Assembly: GCF_036170895.1 (NCBI RefSeq)
Contig: NZ_CP108036.1
Span: 620,001-684,000 of the forward strand
DNA length: 64,000 nucleotides
From: Streptomyces erythrochromogenes
Lineage (GTDB): Bacteria; Actinomycetota; Actinomycetes; Streptomycetales; Streptomycetaceae
Reading direction: 5' to 3'
This document shows, in pieces, positions 1 to 8,769 of the stretch (positions are counted from its first letter, which is position 1; each line of letters begins with the position of its first letter). Under the pieces are notes generated by a model. It was not told the origin of the DNA. It ran no database searches and saw only the letters and a program-made list of their open reading frames with translations. The position numbers and the translations under genes were made by a program.

Positions 1-805
1 GGCGGCCGTCCGCGGTCTGCCCGATGACCTCCCCGTCGAGGATGAACCGCTCCCCCGGCAGCGACCTGGCCAGTTCGGCGACCTCCGGCAGTCTCCCGGT
101 GATCTCGTCGAGGGAGCGCGTGTAGACCCGTACGTCGTCCCCCTCGCGGTGGACCTGCACGCGGATCCCGTCCAGCTTCTCCTCCACCGCGCACGGGCCG
201 AGCGCGGCCAGCGCCTCGGCGACCGATCCGGCCGTGCCCGCCAGCATCGGCTGGACGGGCCGCCCCACCCGCAGGGTCACGGTGCGCAGCGCCTCGGCGC
301 CGTCGGCGAGCACCGCCTCGGCGACGCGGGGCAAGGAGCCGTCCAGCATCACCGCCCGGCGCAGCTCGGCCGCGGGTACCCCGGCGGCCGCGGCCACGCC
401 CTCCAGGGCCACGGCGTCGAGCGCGCCCTGGCGCACCTCGCCCGAGAGCAGGCTGCGCAGGAAGGCCTGCTCGGCCTCGGTGGCCGCGCCGAGCAGCCCG
501 GCGACGATCGCGCTGCGCCGGGCGGCGGACCCGGCGCCGGCCTGCGCCGCGAGGCCGCTGACCGCCTCGTCGACATCGCGGACGGTGAGGGTGGGCTGCG
601 CTGCCGGTGCGGTCTCCTGGGCCAGGGTGCGCCAGCCGATGCCGGGACGGCCCTGCGGGAGGCGTCCGGAGAGGTAGGAGATGACCAGCCCGGCCTCCTC
701 GGGGGGAGCGGCGGCGAAGAGCTCCGCGAGCAGCGCGGTCTTGCGGGACCGGGCGGAAGTGGCGGCGACTTCCCGTGACACGCGAGCGACCTCGGCCAGC
801 AGCAT
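1..805 (-). CDS. ATP-dependent DNA ligase, 3' end cut by window edge
   Basis: Nick-sealing ligase of the ATP-dependent (archaeal/LigB-like) type. About 268 codons are visible from ATG at 805. Residues 1-175 are the alanine-rich helical N-terminal DNA-binding domain. The nucleotidyltransferase domain begins with the motif EEKLDGIRVQ, whose Lys210 should be the residue that becomes adenylated. The segment after it (VYTRSLDEITGRLPEV, then FILDGEVIG) matches motifs Ia and III of the family. Actinobacterial members are about 500 residues, so roughly half the protein lies outside the window. AGGA sits before the start. The gene is divergent from the hydrolase-ABC fusion at 958, with about 150 bp between. 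These enzymes act in repair beside the essential NAD-dependent LigA; that role is inferred from family knowledge. Confidence 0.9.
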   Translation of the reverse strand, partial: MLLAEVARVSREVAATSARSRKTALLAELFAAAPPEEAGLVISYLSGRLPQGRPGIGWRTLAQETAPAAQPTLTVRDVDEAVSGLAAQAGAGSAARRSAIVAGLLGAATEAEQAFLRSLLSGEVRQGALDAVALEGVAAAAGVPAAELRRAVMLDGSLPRVAEAVLADGAEALRTVTLRVGRPVQPMLAGTAGSVAEALAALGPCAVEEKLDGIRVQVHREGDDVRVYTRSLDEITGRLPEVAELARSLPGERFILDGEVIGQTADGR

Positions 806-957
806 GCGGCCATCCTGCCGCCCGGCGGCGAGGTGCGCAGGTCGGACGCCCGTACCGCAGGTGCGGTACATGACGGCTGCGGCCTAGTCCCTGAGAAGGT
901 CGCCGGTTCCGCCTGTGGGTGCTCGGAGGCCGGGTACCGGGCGTTTAGGGTGCCCGT

Positions 958-3765
958 ATGAAGCTCCGAATGCCCCGGCGCCGCCGAGACCGCCTGCTCT
1001 CGGGCGCCGCCGCGCTGGCCGTCGTGGCGGGTGCCGGTACGTGGACGGCCTCGTCCGCGTCCGGCGACGCGCCCGCCGTGCACCGCCAGGACCAGGTCCT
1101 GAAGATGCCCGGTGCCGACATCGACACCTCCTACTTCCTCGCACGCGGCGGGGAGGGCGACAGGGGGAAACGTCCGGCCGTGCTCCTCGGACACGGCTTC
1201 GGGGGCAGCAAGGACGACGTCCGTGAACAGGCCGAGCGGCTGGCCCGCGACGGCTACGCCGTCATGACCTGGTCGGCGCGCGGCTTCGGCCGCTCCGGCG
1301 GCCGGATCGGGCTGAACGACCCCGAGCACGAGGTCAAGGACGTCTCCCGGCTCATCGACTGGCTGGCGGCCCGGCCCGAGGTACGGCTCGACGCGGACGG
1401 TGACCCGCGCGTCGGGGTGTCGGGAGCCTCCTACGGCGGGGCCGTCTCGCTGCTGGCCGCCGGTCACGACCGGCGCGTGGACGCGATCGCCCCGGAGATC
1501 ACCTACTGGAACCTCGCGGACTCCCTCTTCCCGGGCGGCGTCTTCAAGAAGCTGTGGTCCGGCATCTTCTTCACGACGGGCTCGGCCGCCGGGATGCAGC
1601 AGCCGGGGACGGCGCCGCAGGACGTCGGCGGCGGCGGACGGCCGCAGGACGCCGGGGCCGGACGGCCTGAGGCCGGCGCCGCAACAGGTGCCGCGACCGG
1701 GTCCGGTCCCCAGGACGGCACCCCGACCGGTCCCGGCTGCGGGAGGTTCACCCCCGAGCTGTGCGCGATGTACGAACGCGTCGCCGTGGCCGGGAAGCCC
1801 GACGCCGAGGCCCGCACCCTGCTGGAACAGCGCAGTCCGTCGGCGGTCGCCGACCGGATCAAGGTGCCGGCCCTCATCGTGCAGGGCCAGGACGACTCCC
1901 TCTTCCCGCTGGACCAGGCCGACGCGATGGCCGCGGCCATCGCGGCGAACGGCGCACCCGTGTCGGTGGACTGGGCGGCCGGCGGACACGACGGCGGCAT
2001 GCGCGAGGCGGACCGGGTGGAGGCCCGCGTGGCAGCCTGGTTCGACCGCCACCTCACGGGCGACGAGAGCGCGGACACCGGCCCGGCGTTCCGGGTCTCG
2101 CGCTCCGGCGGCATCGACTCCACCGACGGCGAGGTGATACTGCGCGGCGCGAGCGGCGACCGCTACCCGGGGCTGGCTTCCGGCCCCAGGGAGTTCGCCC
2201 TGACGGGACGGGAGCAGACCTTCACCAACCCGGCGGGCGGCGCGCCCCCCGCGCTGTCCTCCCTGCCCGGCATCGGCGGGCAGCTCGCCTCCTTCGGGGC
2301 CGGGCTCTCGCTGGACTTCCCCGGCCAGAACGCCCGCTTCGAGTCGGCGCCGCTGGACGAGGACCTGCAGATCACCGGAACCCCGACCGTAACCCTGAAG
2401 GTGAGGTCGACGGCTGCGGACGGTTCGGCCGTGCTGTTCGGCAAGGTGTACGACGTGGGGCCCGACGGGCGGCAGCAGGTGCTGCCCTCCCAGCTGGTCG
2501 CCCCGCTGCGGGTGGAGAACGCGCAGCAGGGCACGACCGTGCGGCTGAGGCTGCCCGCGATCGACCACTCCGTCGCGGCGGGACACCGTCTGCGGCTGGT
2601 GGTCGCCGCCACGGACCTCGGCTACGCGACTCCGGCCGCGACGGCCGCCTACACGGTCTCGCTGGACGGCCCCCTGGCCGTGCCCGTCGCGCCGCAGGTG
2701 CGGACCGCCACGGCGGGGATGCCCGCCTGGGCCTGGGGGCTGCCGCTGGGTGCGCTGGCACTGGCCGCGGCACTGCTCGGGTTCCGCCGGCCCGGCCGGG
2801 GCGCCGCCGGAGCGCGGGCCGGCGTACCGCAGCCGGACCCGGCGCTGGCCGACGTACCGCTGCAGATCACGGGACTGACCAAGCGGTACGCGAAGTCGCA
2901 GGACCGGTACGCGGTCCGGGACCTGTCGTTCCGGGTGGAGAAGGGGCAGGTACTGGGGCTGCTCGGGCCCAACGGGGCCGGGAAGACCACCACCCTGCGC
3001 ATGCTGATGGGGCTGATCTCGCCGGACGCCGGGGAGATCCGGGTGTTCGGGCACGCGGTGCGGGCCGGGGCGCCGGTCCTGTCGCGGGTCGGGGCCTTCG
3101 TGGAGGGCGCGGGCTTCCTGCCGCACCTGACGGGCCGCGCCAACCTGGAGCTGTACTGGCAGGCCACCGGCCGCCCCGCCGAGGACTCGCACATGGCGGA
3201 GGCCCTGGAGATCGCGGGCCTCGGCGACGCGCTGGAGCGCGCGGTGCGCACGTACTCGCAGGGCATGCGGCAGCGGCTCGCGATCGCGCAGGCGATGCTC
3301 GGGATGCCGGACCTGCTGATCCTCGACGAACCGACGAACGGTCTGGACCCGCCGCAGATCCGCGAGATGCGGGACGTGATGATCCGCTACGCGGCCGGCG
3401 GGCGGACGGTCATCGTCTCCAGCCACCTGCTGTCGGAGGTCGAGCAGTCCTGCACGCACCTGGTGGTCATGGACCGCGGGCAGCGGGTGGCGGCGGGCGA
3501 GGTCGCCGAGATCACCGGCGGCGGGGACACCCTGCTGGTGACCCTGGCCGAGCCGGTGGACGAAGTGGCCGTCGAGAAGGTGGCGGCGCTGGAGGGCGTG
3601 GGTTCGGTGGTGGCCGCGGACGACGGGCTGCTCGTACGGCTCGAAGGCGCGACCGCGGCCGCGCTGATCGCCGAACTCGTGCGGCTGGAGGTGCCGGTGA
3701 CCGGAGTCGGGCCGCACCGCAGACTCGAGGACGCGTTCCTCACCCTGATCGGAGGTGCGGCGTGA
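958..3765 (+). CDS. Fusion protein: exported S15/CocE-type alpha/beta hydrolase, TM segment, ABC transporter ATPase
   Basis: A single 935-residue frame joins two enzymes. Residues 1-37 look like a signal peptide (MKLRMPRRRRDR, a hydrophobic stretch, then ASSASGD). Residues 45-585 are an alpha/beta hydrolase of the Xaa-Pro dipeptidyl-peptidase/CocE class. The nucleophile is Ser158 in GASYGG, an acid candidate lies in QGQDDSLFP, a His in GGHDGG, and the C-terminal jelly-roll domain of the class follows. A hydrophobic segment at about 588-610 is followed by arginines. Residues 620-935 are a DrrA/CcmA-type ABC ATPase: Walker A GPNGAGKTTT near 670, signature YSQGMRQ near 766, Walker B LLILDEPTNGLD near 790, and a C-terminal regulatory tail. 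Predicted topology puts the hydrolase outside and the ATPase in the cytosol. The stop overlaps the permease start (GTGA). No stop or frameshift separates the halves. Substrate unknown. Confidence 0.9.
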   Translation: MKLRMPRRRRDRLLSGAAALAVVAGAGTWTASSASGDAPAVHRQDQVLKMPGADIDTSYFLARGGEGDRGKRPAVLLGHGFGGSKDDVREQAERLARDGYAVMTWSARGFGRSGGRIGLNDPEHEVKDVSRLIDWLAARPEVRLDADGDPRVGVSGASYGGAVSLLAAGHDRRVDAIAPEITYWNLADSLFPGGVFKKLWSGIFFTTGSAAGMQQPGTAPQDVGGGGRPQDAGAGRPEAGAATGAATGSGPQDGTPTGPGCGRFTPELCAMYERVAVAGKPDAEARTLLEQRSPSAVADRIKVPALIVQGQDDSLFPLDQADAMAAAIAANGAPVSVDWAAGGHDGGMREADRVEARVAAWFDRHLTGDESADTGPAFRVSRSGGIDSTDGEVILRGASGDRYPGLASGPREFALTGREQTFTNPAGGAPPALSSLPGIGGQLASFGAGLSLDFPGQNARFESAPLDEDLQITGTPTVTLKVRSTAADGSAVLFGKVYDVGPDGRQQVLPSQLVAPLRVENAQQGTTVRLRLPAIDHSVAAGHRLRLVVAATDLGYATPAATAAYTVSLDGPLAVPVAPQVRTATAGMPAWAWGLPLGALALAAALLGFRRPGRGAAGARAGVPQPDPALADVPLQITGLTKRYAKSQDRYAVRDLSFRVEKGQVLGLLGPNGAGKTTTLRMLMGLISPDAGEIRVFGHAVRAGAPVLSRVGAFVEGAGFLPHLTGRANLELYWQATGRPAEDSHMAEALEIAGLGDALERAVRTYSQGMRQRLAIAQAMLGMPDLLILDEPTNGLDPPQIREMRDVMIRYAAGGRTVIVSSHLLSEVEQSCTHLVVMDRGQRVAAGEVAEITGGGDTLLVTLAEPVDEVAVEKVAALEGVGSVVAADDGLLVRLEGATAAALIAELVRLEVPVTGVGPHRRLEDAFLTLIGGAA

Positions 3766-4634
3766 GTACGGCGACGACGGCGCGGGAGGTGGCTCCGGGC
3801 TACCGGGCGAGCCGCACGCTGCCGCTGCGCGTGGAGGCGCTGCGGCAGTGGCGCCGGCGGCGGACGCTGGTGATGGGCGGGGTGCTGGCCGCGCTGCCCT
3901 TCATCATGATCATCGCGTTCGCGGTGGGCGGCGGGCCGGACGGCCGGCGCGGCGGCGGCAACCGGATCACCCTGATCGACACGGCCACGGCCTCGGGCGC
4001 GAACTTCGCCGCGACCTGCCTGTTCGTGTCGGCCGGCTTCCTGCTGGTGGTGCCGGTGGCGCTGTTCTGCGGGGATACCGTGGCATCGGAGGCGAGCTGG
4101 TCCTCGCTGCGCTATCTGCTGGCGTCGCCGGTGCCGCGGGCGCGGCTGCTGTGGAGCAAGCTGGTGGTGGCCCTGGGCTTCAGCCTGGCGGCGATCGTGC
4201 TGCTGCCGGTGGTGGCGCTGGCGGCGGGCACCGTGGCGTACGGGTGGGGGCCGCTGAAGCTCCCGGCGGGCGGCGCGCTCGCGGCCGGGGACACCGTGCC
4301 GCGGCTCGCGCTGGCGGTGGCCTTCGTCTTCGTGTCGCAGCTGGTGACGGCGGGGCTGGCGTTCTGGCTGTCCACGCGGACGGACGCGCCGCTGGGCGCG
4401 GTGGGCGGCGCGGTCGGGCTGACGATCGTCGGGAACGTGCTGGATGCGGTGACGGCGCTCGGCTCGTGGCGCGAGTTCCTGCCGGCGCACTGGCAGTTCG
4501 CGTGGGCGGACGCCCTGCAGCCCCAGTTGGAGTGGGGCGGGATGGCCAAGGGGGCGGTGGTGTCGGTGTCGTACGCGCTGGTGCTGTTCGCCCTGGCCTT
4601 CCGCGGCTTCTCCCGCAAGGACATCGTGTCCTGA
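3762..4634 (+). CDS. ABC transporter permease, partner of the fused hydrolase-ATPase
   Basis: A 290-residue integral membrane protein, starting with GTG that overlaps the upstream stop. It is therefore translationally coupled to the fusion gene and should be the membrane subunit for its ATPase domain. After a basic cytoplasmic N-terminus (LRQWRRRRT) there are about six hydrophobic segments: ALPFIMIIAFAVGG, FVSAGFLLVVPVALF, a pair around ALGFSLAAIVLLPVVALA, FVFVSQLVTAGLAF, and a last one near the C-terminus. The cytoplasmic motif SEASWSSLRYLLASPVPRA is typical of ABC-2 type permeases of DrrB/NatB kind. The pair therefore looks like an exporter or membrane-remodelling ABC-2 system. What it moves cannot be read from sequence. 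Confidence 0.87.
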   Translation: MSTATTAREVAPGYRASRTLPLRVEALRQWRRRRTLVMGGVLAALPFIMIIAFAVGGGPDGRRGGGNRITLIDTATASGANFAATCLFVSAGFLLVVPVALFCGDTVASEASWSSLRYLLASPVPRARLLWSKLVVALGFSLAAIVLLPVVALAAGTVAYGWGPLKLPAGGALAAGDTVPRLALAVAFVFVSQLVTAGLAFWLSTRTDAPLGAVGGAVGLTIVGNVLDAVTALGSWREFLPAHWQFAWADALQPQLEWGGMAKGAVVSVSYALVLFALAFRGFSRKDIVS

Positions 4635-4660
4635 CCGGGCGGGCCTCGGGCCGCCTGCGC

Positions 4661-4704
4661 GACGAGCGCTCCTCATGCCCCGCGGGGCGTGGGGAGCGCT
4701 CGTC
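4661..4704. terminator. Bidirectional terminator hairpin
   Basis: A perfect 12-bp inverted repeat (GACGAGCGCTCC and its complement) encloses a 20-nt loop. It lies between the convergent stops of the ABC permease and the aldo/keto reductase. There is no T-run, as is usual for Streptomyces terminators. It probably serves both transcripts. Confidence 0.7.
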
Positions 4705-4718
4705 GGCGTTCACGGCCC

Positions 4719-5669
4719 CTACGCGGTGACGCCCGGGGCGATCGCGTCGATCTCGGCGAGCAGCTCCGCGTCGAGCGGGCGTTCGCCGGCGGCCGCGTTC
4801 GCGCGCACCTGCTCGGCGGAGGTGGCGCCGGCGATGACGGAGGCGCAGCCGGGCTGGGCGGAGAGCCAGCCGATGGCCAGTTCGAGGACGGTGCGGTCGT
4901 GCTTCTCGGCGATCGCGGCCAGCGCCTCGACCACGTCGAGGCGCTCCTCGGTGAGGTAGGCGTCCCGGCCGTCGAGGCGGGAGCCGGCCGGGACGGGCGC
5001 GCCCCGGCGGATCTTGCCGGTCAGCAGGCCGTTGGCGAGCGGGAAGTACGGGAGGACGCCGACGCCGTAGTGGAGGGCCGCCGGGACCAGCTCGCGCTCG
5101 GCCGACCGCTCCAGCAGCGACCACTCGTTCTGTGCGGACACGAAGGGGACGGAGCCGGTCTCCCGGGCGACGTGGGCGGCTTCGGCGAGCTGCCAGCCGG
5201 TGAGGTTGGAGTGGCCTATGTAGCGGACCTTGCCCTCGGCGACGAGCTCCGTGAGCGCGGCCAGCGTCTCGGCGATGGGAGTGGCCGGGTCGGGGCTGTG
5301 CAGCTGGAGCAGGTCGATGTGGTCGGTTTCGAGGCGGCGCAGGGACTCCTCGACGGCGCGCCGGATGTAGGCGCGTCCGCCGCGGGATCCGGCGGCGGGG
5401 CCGTACTTCATGTCGACGCCGTCGTAGCCGAACTTGGTGGCGAGGACGACCTGGTCGCGGCGGCCCTTCAGGGCCTGCCCGAGGTGCCGCTCGGAGCCGC
5501 CGGCGCCGCCGTAGATGTCTGCGGTGTCGAGGAGGGTGACGCCCGCGTCCAGGGCGGCGTCGACGACGGCACGGGTGGCCCGGGCGTCGAGCCGCCCGCC
5601 GAAGTTGTTGCAGCCGAGGCCGACGGCGGACACGAGCAGACCTGAACTGCCCAGGGGGAGATAGCGCAT
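4719..5669 (-). CDS. Aldo/keto reductase
   Basis: NADPH-dependent oxidoreductase with a TIM-barrel fold, 316 residues, full length for the family. The start at 5669 (MRYLPLGSSGLLVSAVGLG) was chosen because GGAGG precedes it and the family begins with this segment; a longer in-frame ATG at 5753 adds no homologous sequence. Catalytic tetrad positions are visible: Asp and Tyr in LLDTADIYGG, Lys in LATKFGYD, His in LLQLHSPD. The cofactor-binding C-terminal segment VIAGATSAEQVRANAAA is present. It resembles the YajO/potassium-channel-beta-like branch. It is monocistronic and convergent with the ABC permease. Substrate unknown. Confidence 0.9.
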   Translation of the reverse strand: MRYLPLGSSGLLVSAVGLGCNNFGGRLDARATRAVVDAALDAGVTLLDTADIYGGAGGSERHLGQALKGRRDQVVLATKFGYDGVDMKYGPAAGSRGGRAYIRRAVEESLRRLETDHIDLLQLHSPDPATPIAETLAALTELVAEGKVRYIGHSNLTGWQLAEAAHVARETGSVPFVSAQNEWSLLERSAERELVPAALHYGVGVLPYFPLANGLLTGKIRRGAPVPAGSRLDGRDAYLTEERLDVVEALAAIAEKHDRTVLELAIGWLSAQPGCASVIAGATSAEQVRANAAAGERPLDAELLAEIDAIAPGVTA

Positions 5670-6590
5670 GCGTTTTCGTTCCTCCGACTCGACGGATACA
5701 TGATCAAGGGAGTCACCGCCCCCACTGCATACTGCCAGCCCCGGCCGGCTCACTGCGGCGGATGTGGACGCATCGTCCGTACCGCTCGGTGCGGACCCCG
5801 TCGACGTCCTTCGGCCGGCGGCCGGCAGGCCGTCACTGCCGTTCCACCGCCACGGGCGTCGGCATACGGCAGGCGTCGTCCTGGCCGCAGGGGTGGCGGC
5901 GAGGACCTCGCCGTGAGCCGGCCACCACCCCCACCGATGCCGTCACCGTCAGGGCCCGGCGGGGTCGGCCGGGCCGTCGGTACCGGGATTTCCGAGGGAC
6001 AGGCACCACGGACATTCGTGGAAGTCGCTCGCGGTGCTCGCCGTAGGCAGCGGGGGCAGGGAGAAGCCCGCTCGGTATTCGTCCTCTCGTACCCGCGCCG
6101 AGCATATTTTCGTCCGGCTCGAGGTGATCGCCCCGTCCCAGCTCCCTTGAGCGAAGCGGCGTACCACCCGCATCAGCCCCGCCCGCACCGCGTTCCCGAC
6201 CCGTGATGCTGCAGGCAGGACATGGCGCAGGGCAGTGGACCACGGGCGGCGATCGGGTCGGTCACCGTGGGGCACCGTACTCACCCGACCCTACTCACGG
6301 AAGACTCATATGACCCTACGAATTCTGGCATCGTCGGTCGGTCGCGCAATGTGTTCCTCCTCGATCGTGCAGCGTGCGAGTGATGACCCTGCCGCCATGG
6401 GTGCGGCCCGGGGAAGGGTGGCAGACCCTTGCGAATTCGAACCAGCCGCCCGCCCGGATGATACTTCTTTCGCTTTTGGCGCTTCCCCAATTTCCCCAAG
6501 CATGCAGAACTGAGATGCGTCGAACAGGAACCAGGCAGGCCGCATCGTTTTGACGTGACCTCAATATCGAGACCAAAGCCAGCAATGTAC

Positions 6591-6680
6591 GGATTGCCGG
6601 GGTTTTTTACTCGACCGGCTACGTGTGGATTGCCGGGGTTTTTACGCGACCGGCCGCGTGCGGATTGCCGGGGTTTTTAA
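6591..6680 (+). repeat. Three tandem 35-36 bp repeats ending in GCCGGGGTTTTT
   Basis: The core GGATTGCCGGGGTTTTT occurs at 6591, 6627 and 6662. The first two copies continue with a conserved (A)C(T/G)CGACCGGC(T/C)(A/G)CGTG tail, while the third runs into TAAGGGATTC. In the second and third copies CCGGC and GCCGG can pair across a 12-nt loop directly before the T-run. The first copy pairs less well with an upstream CCAGCAAT. Each unit therefore resembles a small Rho-independent terminator. There are no spacers of unique sequence, so this is not a CRISPR array. Confidence 0.75.
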
Positions 6681-6831
6681 GGGATTCAGTGATCTCATCC
6701 ACTTCCCGGGCGCCGGCATGACACGCCGCGCCGCGGAGCCCGGAGCGCCCTCGAAGTCGACGCCCCTCACCCGACGTGAGCGCGGCCCTGGAGACAGGGA
6801 AGGGGCGGCGAGACGTCGGAGCCGCGGCCGT

Positions 6832-7077
6832 TCAGCGAGTGGAGTCGGCCGGCGGCGTGAAGGGGCACTCTCCCGGTCGTACCGGTGCCACAGCTCGCCG
6901 GGGAGGCAGCCGGACGGCGTCCACATGGCAGGACAGGACGTGCTTGAAGCGTTGCTGTCGCCGCAGCTCAAGGGCGTCCACGCGCCACAGACGGCCAGTC
7001 CCCGATGACGTAAATGCAGCGCAACCTGTGCCCAGCGCGGTGGAGATCAGCATGATCCACAGGAGAATGTCGCCCAC
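6832..7077 (-). CDS. Possible small membrane protein, uncertain
   Basis: An 81-codon frame starting with GTG at 7077, preceded at good distance by AAAGGA. Residues 2-20 (GDILLWIMLISTALGTG) form a plausible N-terminal membrane helix. The rest is basic and Cys/His-containing (LRRQQRFKHVLSCH) and ends in low-complexity Pro/Arg sequence that looks non-coding. The true product may be shorter, or the frame may be chance. I know no family for it. It is the only frame in the gene-poor stretch with a decent ribosome-binding site and a hydrophobic N-terminus. Confidence 0.3.
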   Translation of the reverse strand: MGDILLWIMLISTALGTGCAAFTSSGTGRLWRVDALELRRQQRFKHVLSCHVDAVRLPPRRAVAPVRPGECPFTPPADSTR

Positions 7078-7577
7078 AGCCGGTCCTTTCGAAGGGTGAT
7101 GGTTCCAGGGCGCGCACGATCGAAGCCCCGAGATCTCCGGGCATAACGCAGCGGCATATGCAGGGTTGCGCCCTCCCCTCGGATTGCAGCCATGCGCAGC
7201 AATCTGCAGGCCTTGGCATCTCAGCATCTTTGATGATGGTCGGCCGATGTCGGGGTGGCCGGAGAGGGGGGTGTCGCGGCTCGGCGGCGAGGATGAAACG
7301 CAGGGCAGAGCCCTTGAGTCGATGAAGCGCGCTCGACCGTCAGGGGTCGCGGCGAACGGGAGTTCAGCGGCGGGAAGTCCGTCGCGCCGGGTCCCCTTCG
7401 GCCCGCCGCTCCTCGGCTCCTTGAACTGCGGCGCGGCAGGGCGTAGCCACTTCTCCTGCCGCATTTGCAGAAACGATAAGCGGCAGGGAACAACCATTCA
7501 TTCGCCACCACCACCCGGATGGCCCATACCCTGACCAACATCAACAGCGTTTACGGCATATGACAACAGCAAAGATC

Positions 7578-7613
7578 CCCTTCTCCTACCGCCGACCTGC
7601 GGAAGGAGAAGGG
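7578..7613 (-). terminator. Hairpin with 10-bp perfect stem
   Basis: CCCTTCTCCT and AGGAGAAGGG flank a 16-nt loop. Read on the minus strand, the stem is followed by GATCTTTGCTGTTG, which has some T content. It could end a minus-strand transcript, but no clear minus-strand gene lies upstream, so its purpose is open. Confidence 0.45.
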
Positions 7614-7866
7614 CAGGGGGGCGACTTTCGCTCCGGGGCCACTCGGATCGGAAAGTGGACCTTCACTCCGCGCCCAACCGGCTGTAGCGAGCCCAGGAAC
7701 GCGACGTTGGAAAAAGAGAGTCTGGCCGTCGATCTGAGTTACTCTTCCTCGATCTTTGAGGACTTCCTCCATGCGATGAGCATGATCCAGATCGACTTCG
7801 ACCGGCGGTCGGGGATCATCGACCGGTCCGGGATGGCCGGCGGCCAGTGTTCGGGCGGCAGCTCCC

Positions 7867-8769
7867 GTGTCTGAGCCGTACGGATCCCCGGACGTCCACG
7901 CCCCCCACTTCCGGCCGGACGACACCGCCTTCTGGCGTCAGCCGGAGCATGTACAGCACCACTCCCCCGGGCAGCCGTTCGGCGGCCCCGGTGAGGCCGA
8001 TCGGTCGTGGGATCCGGCGGAAGAGCTCGCCATCCTTCTCCAGGAGAGCACTGCACCCCGGCAACCGGAGACCTTCAGCCGCGTCGGCTTCGACGCCGCG
8101 GCTGACACGGTCAGTGCCATGGGCCTCGTCGCCGGGCTGAGTCACGCGCCCGTCGAGCGGCCGCCCAGGCAGACTTCCAGTGGGCACCGCCGGAGCCCGT
8201 CGAGGCCGCCGGTCGTGACCCTGCTGCGGACGGGCAGCCTGTTCACCGCCTTGCTGGTCGCCGTCATCGCCGCCTTGGTGAGCATCCTCAGCGGCCTGGC
8301 CATCTGCGAAACCCTGCGCCACAGCGCCGGACTCCATACGGCCCGCGAAGTGGTCAGCTGGTGGCCCCTGCTGATCTACGGCCCCTGGATGGTCGCCTCT
8401 CTGTCCATCCTCAGATCCGCGCTGCACCAGCGCCGCGCCCTGCATTCCTGGTCCATCGTCCTGCTGTTCTCCACCCTGGCCACGCTTCTGTGCGTCGCCC
8501 AGGCACCCAGGACGATCGCCGCCGGAACGTCGTCCGCTCTTCCCGCGGTCGCCGCGCTGGCGTGCTTCCAGCAGCTGGTCCGCCAGATCACACTCACACG
8601 GCCGCCGCGCAACGCTGCTCCACGGCACCGGAACCCGCCCGCCTCCGCCCTCGGCCGGACGACCACCGTCGGGCGCAGCCCGGACGGCGTTGCTCCCGGC
8701 TACTCCATGGCAGAGAAGAGGGCTGCCCGCTCTCCGTCCAGCAGTCACAGGTACAGGTACGGCGCATGA
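7867..8769 (+). CDS. DUF2637 domain membrane protein
   Basis: A 300-residue protein from a GTG start. Residues 1-115 are hydrophilic and probably disordered. Residues 120-245 match the DUF2637 pattern: four hydrophobic segments, beginning TGSLFTALLVAVIAALVSILSG, then WWPLLIYGPWMVASLSIL, SWSIVLLFSTLATLLCVA and ALPAVAALACFQQLV. A polar tail follows. Family members are common in Streptomyces, often in plasmids or integrated elements beside replication and transfer genes, but their function is unknown. No such partners are present here, and the flanks are gene-poor. The ribosome-binding site is weak, so the exact start is uncertain. Confidence 0.75.
   Translation: MSEPYGSPDVHAPHFRPDDTAFWRQPEHVQHHSPGQPFGGPGEADRSWDPAEELAILLQESTAPRQPETFSRVGFDAAADTVSAMGLVAGLSHAPVERPPRQTSSGHRRSPSRPPVVTLLRTGSLFTALLVAVIAALVSILSGLAICETLRHSAGLHTAREVVSWWPLLIYGPWMVASLSILRSALHQRRALHSWSIVLLFSTLATLLCVAQAPRTIAAGTSSALPAVAALACFQQLVRQITLTRPPRNAAPRHRNPPASALGRTTTVGRSPDGVAPGYSMAEKRAARSPSSSHRYRYGA

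Larger units (their letters stand above)
5670..7866. other. Gene-poor 2.2 kb stretch
   Basis: Apart from one weak short frame, the triple repeat and a hairpin listed separately, I see nothing convincing here. The possible frames are short, rich in Arg/Ser/Pro, lack ribosome-binding sites and resemble no family I know. Base composition is locally richer in A/T than the flanks (for example 6300-6680 and 7430-7600), with runs such as TTTTTT that are rare elsewhere in the window. This would fit a decayed accessory insertion or a regulatory RNA region; neither is shown. Confidence 0.5.

Noticed and set aside
349..3717. A 1,122-codon open frame on the minus strand opposite the fusion gene
   Set aside because: It is antisense to two well-supported genes and its translation is Arg/Gly/His-rich with no domain. 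Such frames arise from GC-biased third positions.
6430..6450. tRNA 3' end or attachment site (GGTTCGAATTC on the minus strand)
   Set aside because: The bases around the T-loop-like piece do not pair to form a T-stem and no acceptor or anticodon arm is present.
6591..6680. CRISPR array
   Set aside because: Units are contiguous, most of each unit is conserved, there are no unique spacers and no cas genes nearby.
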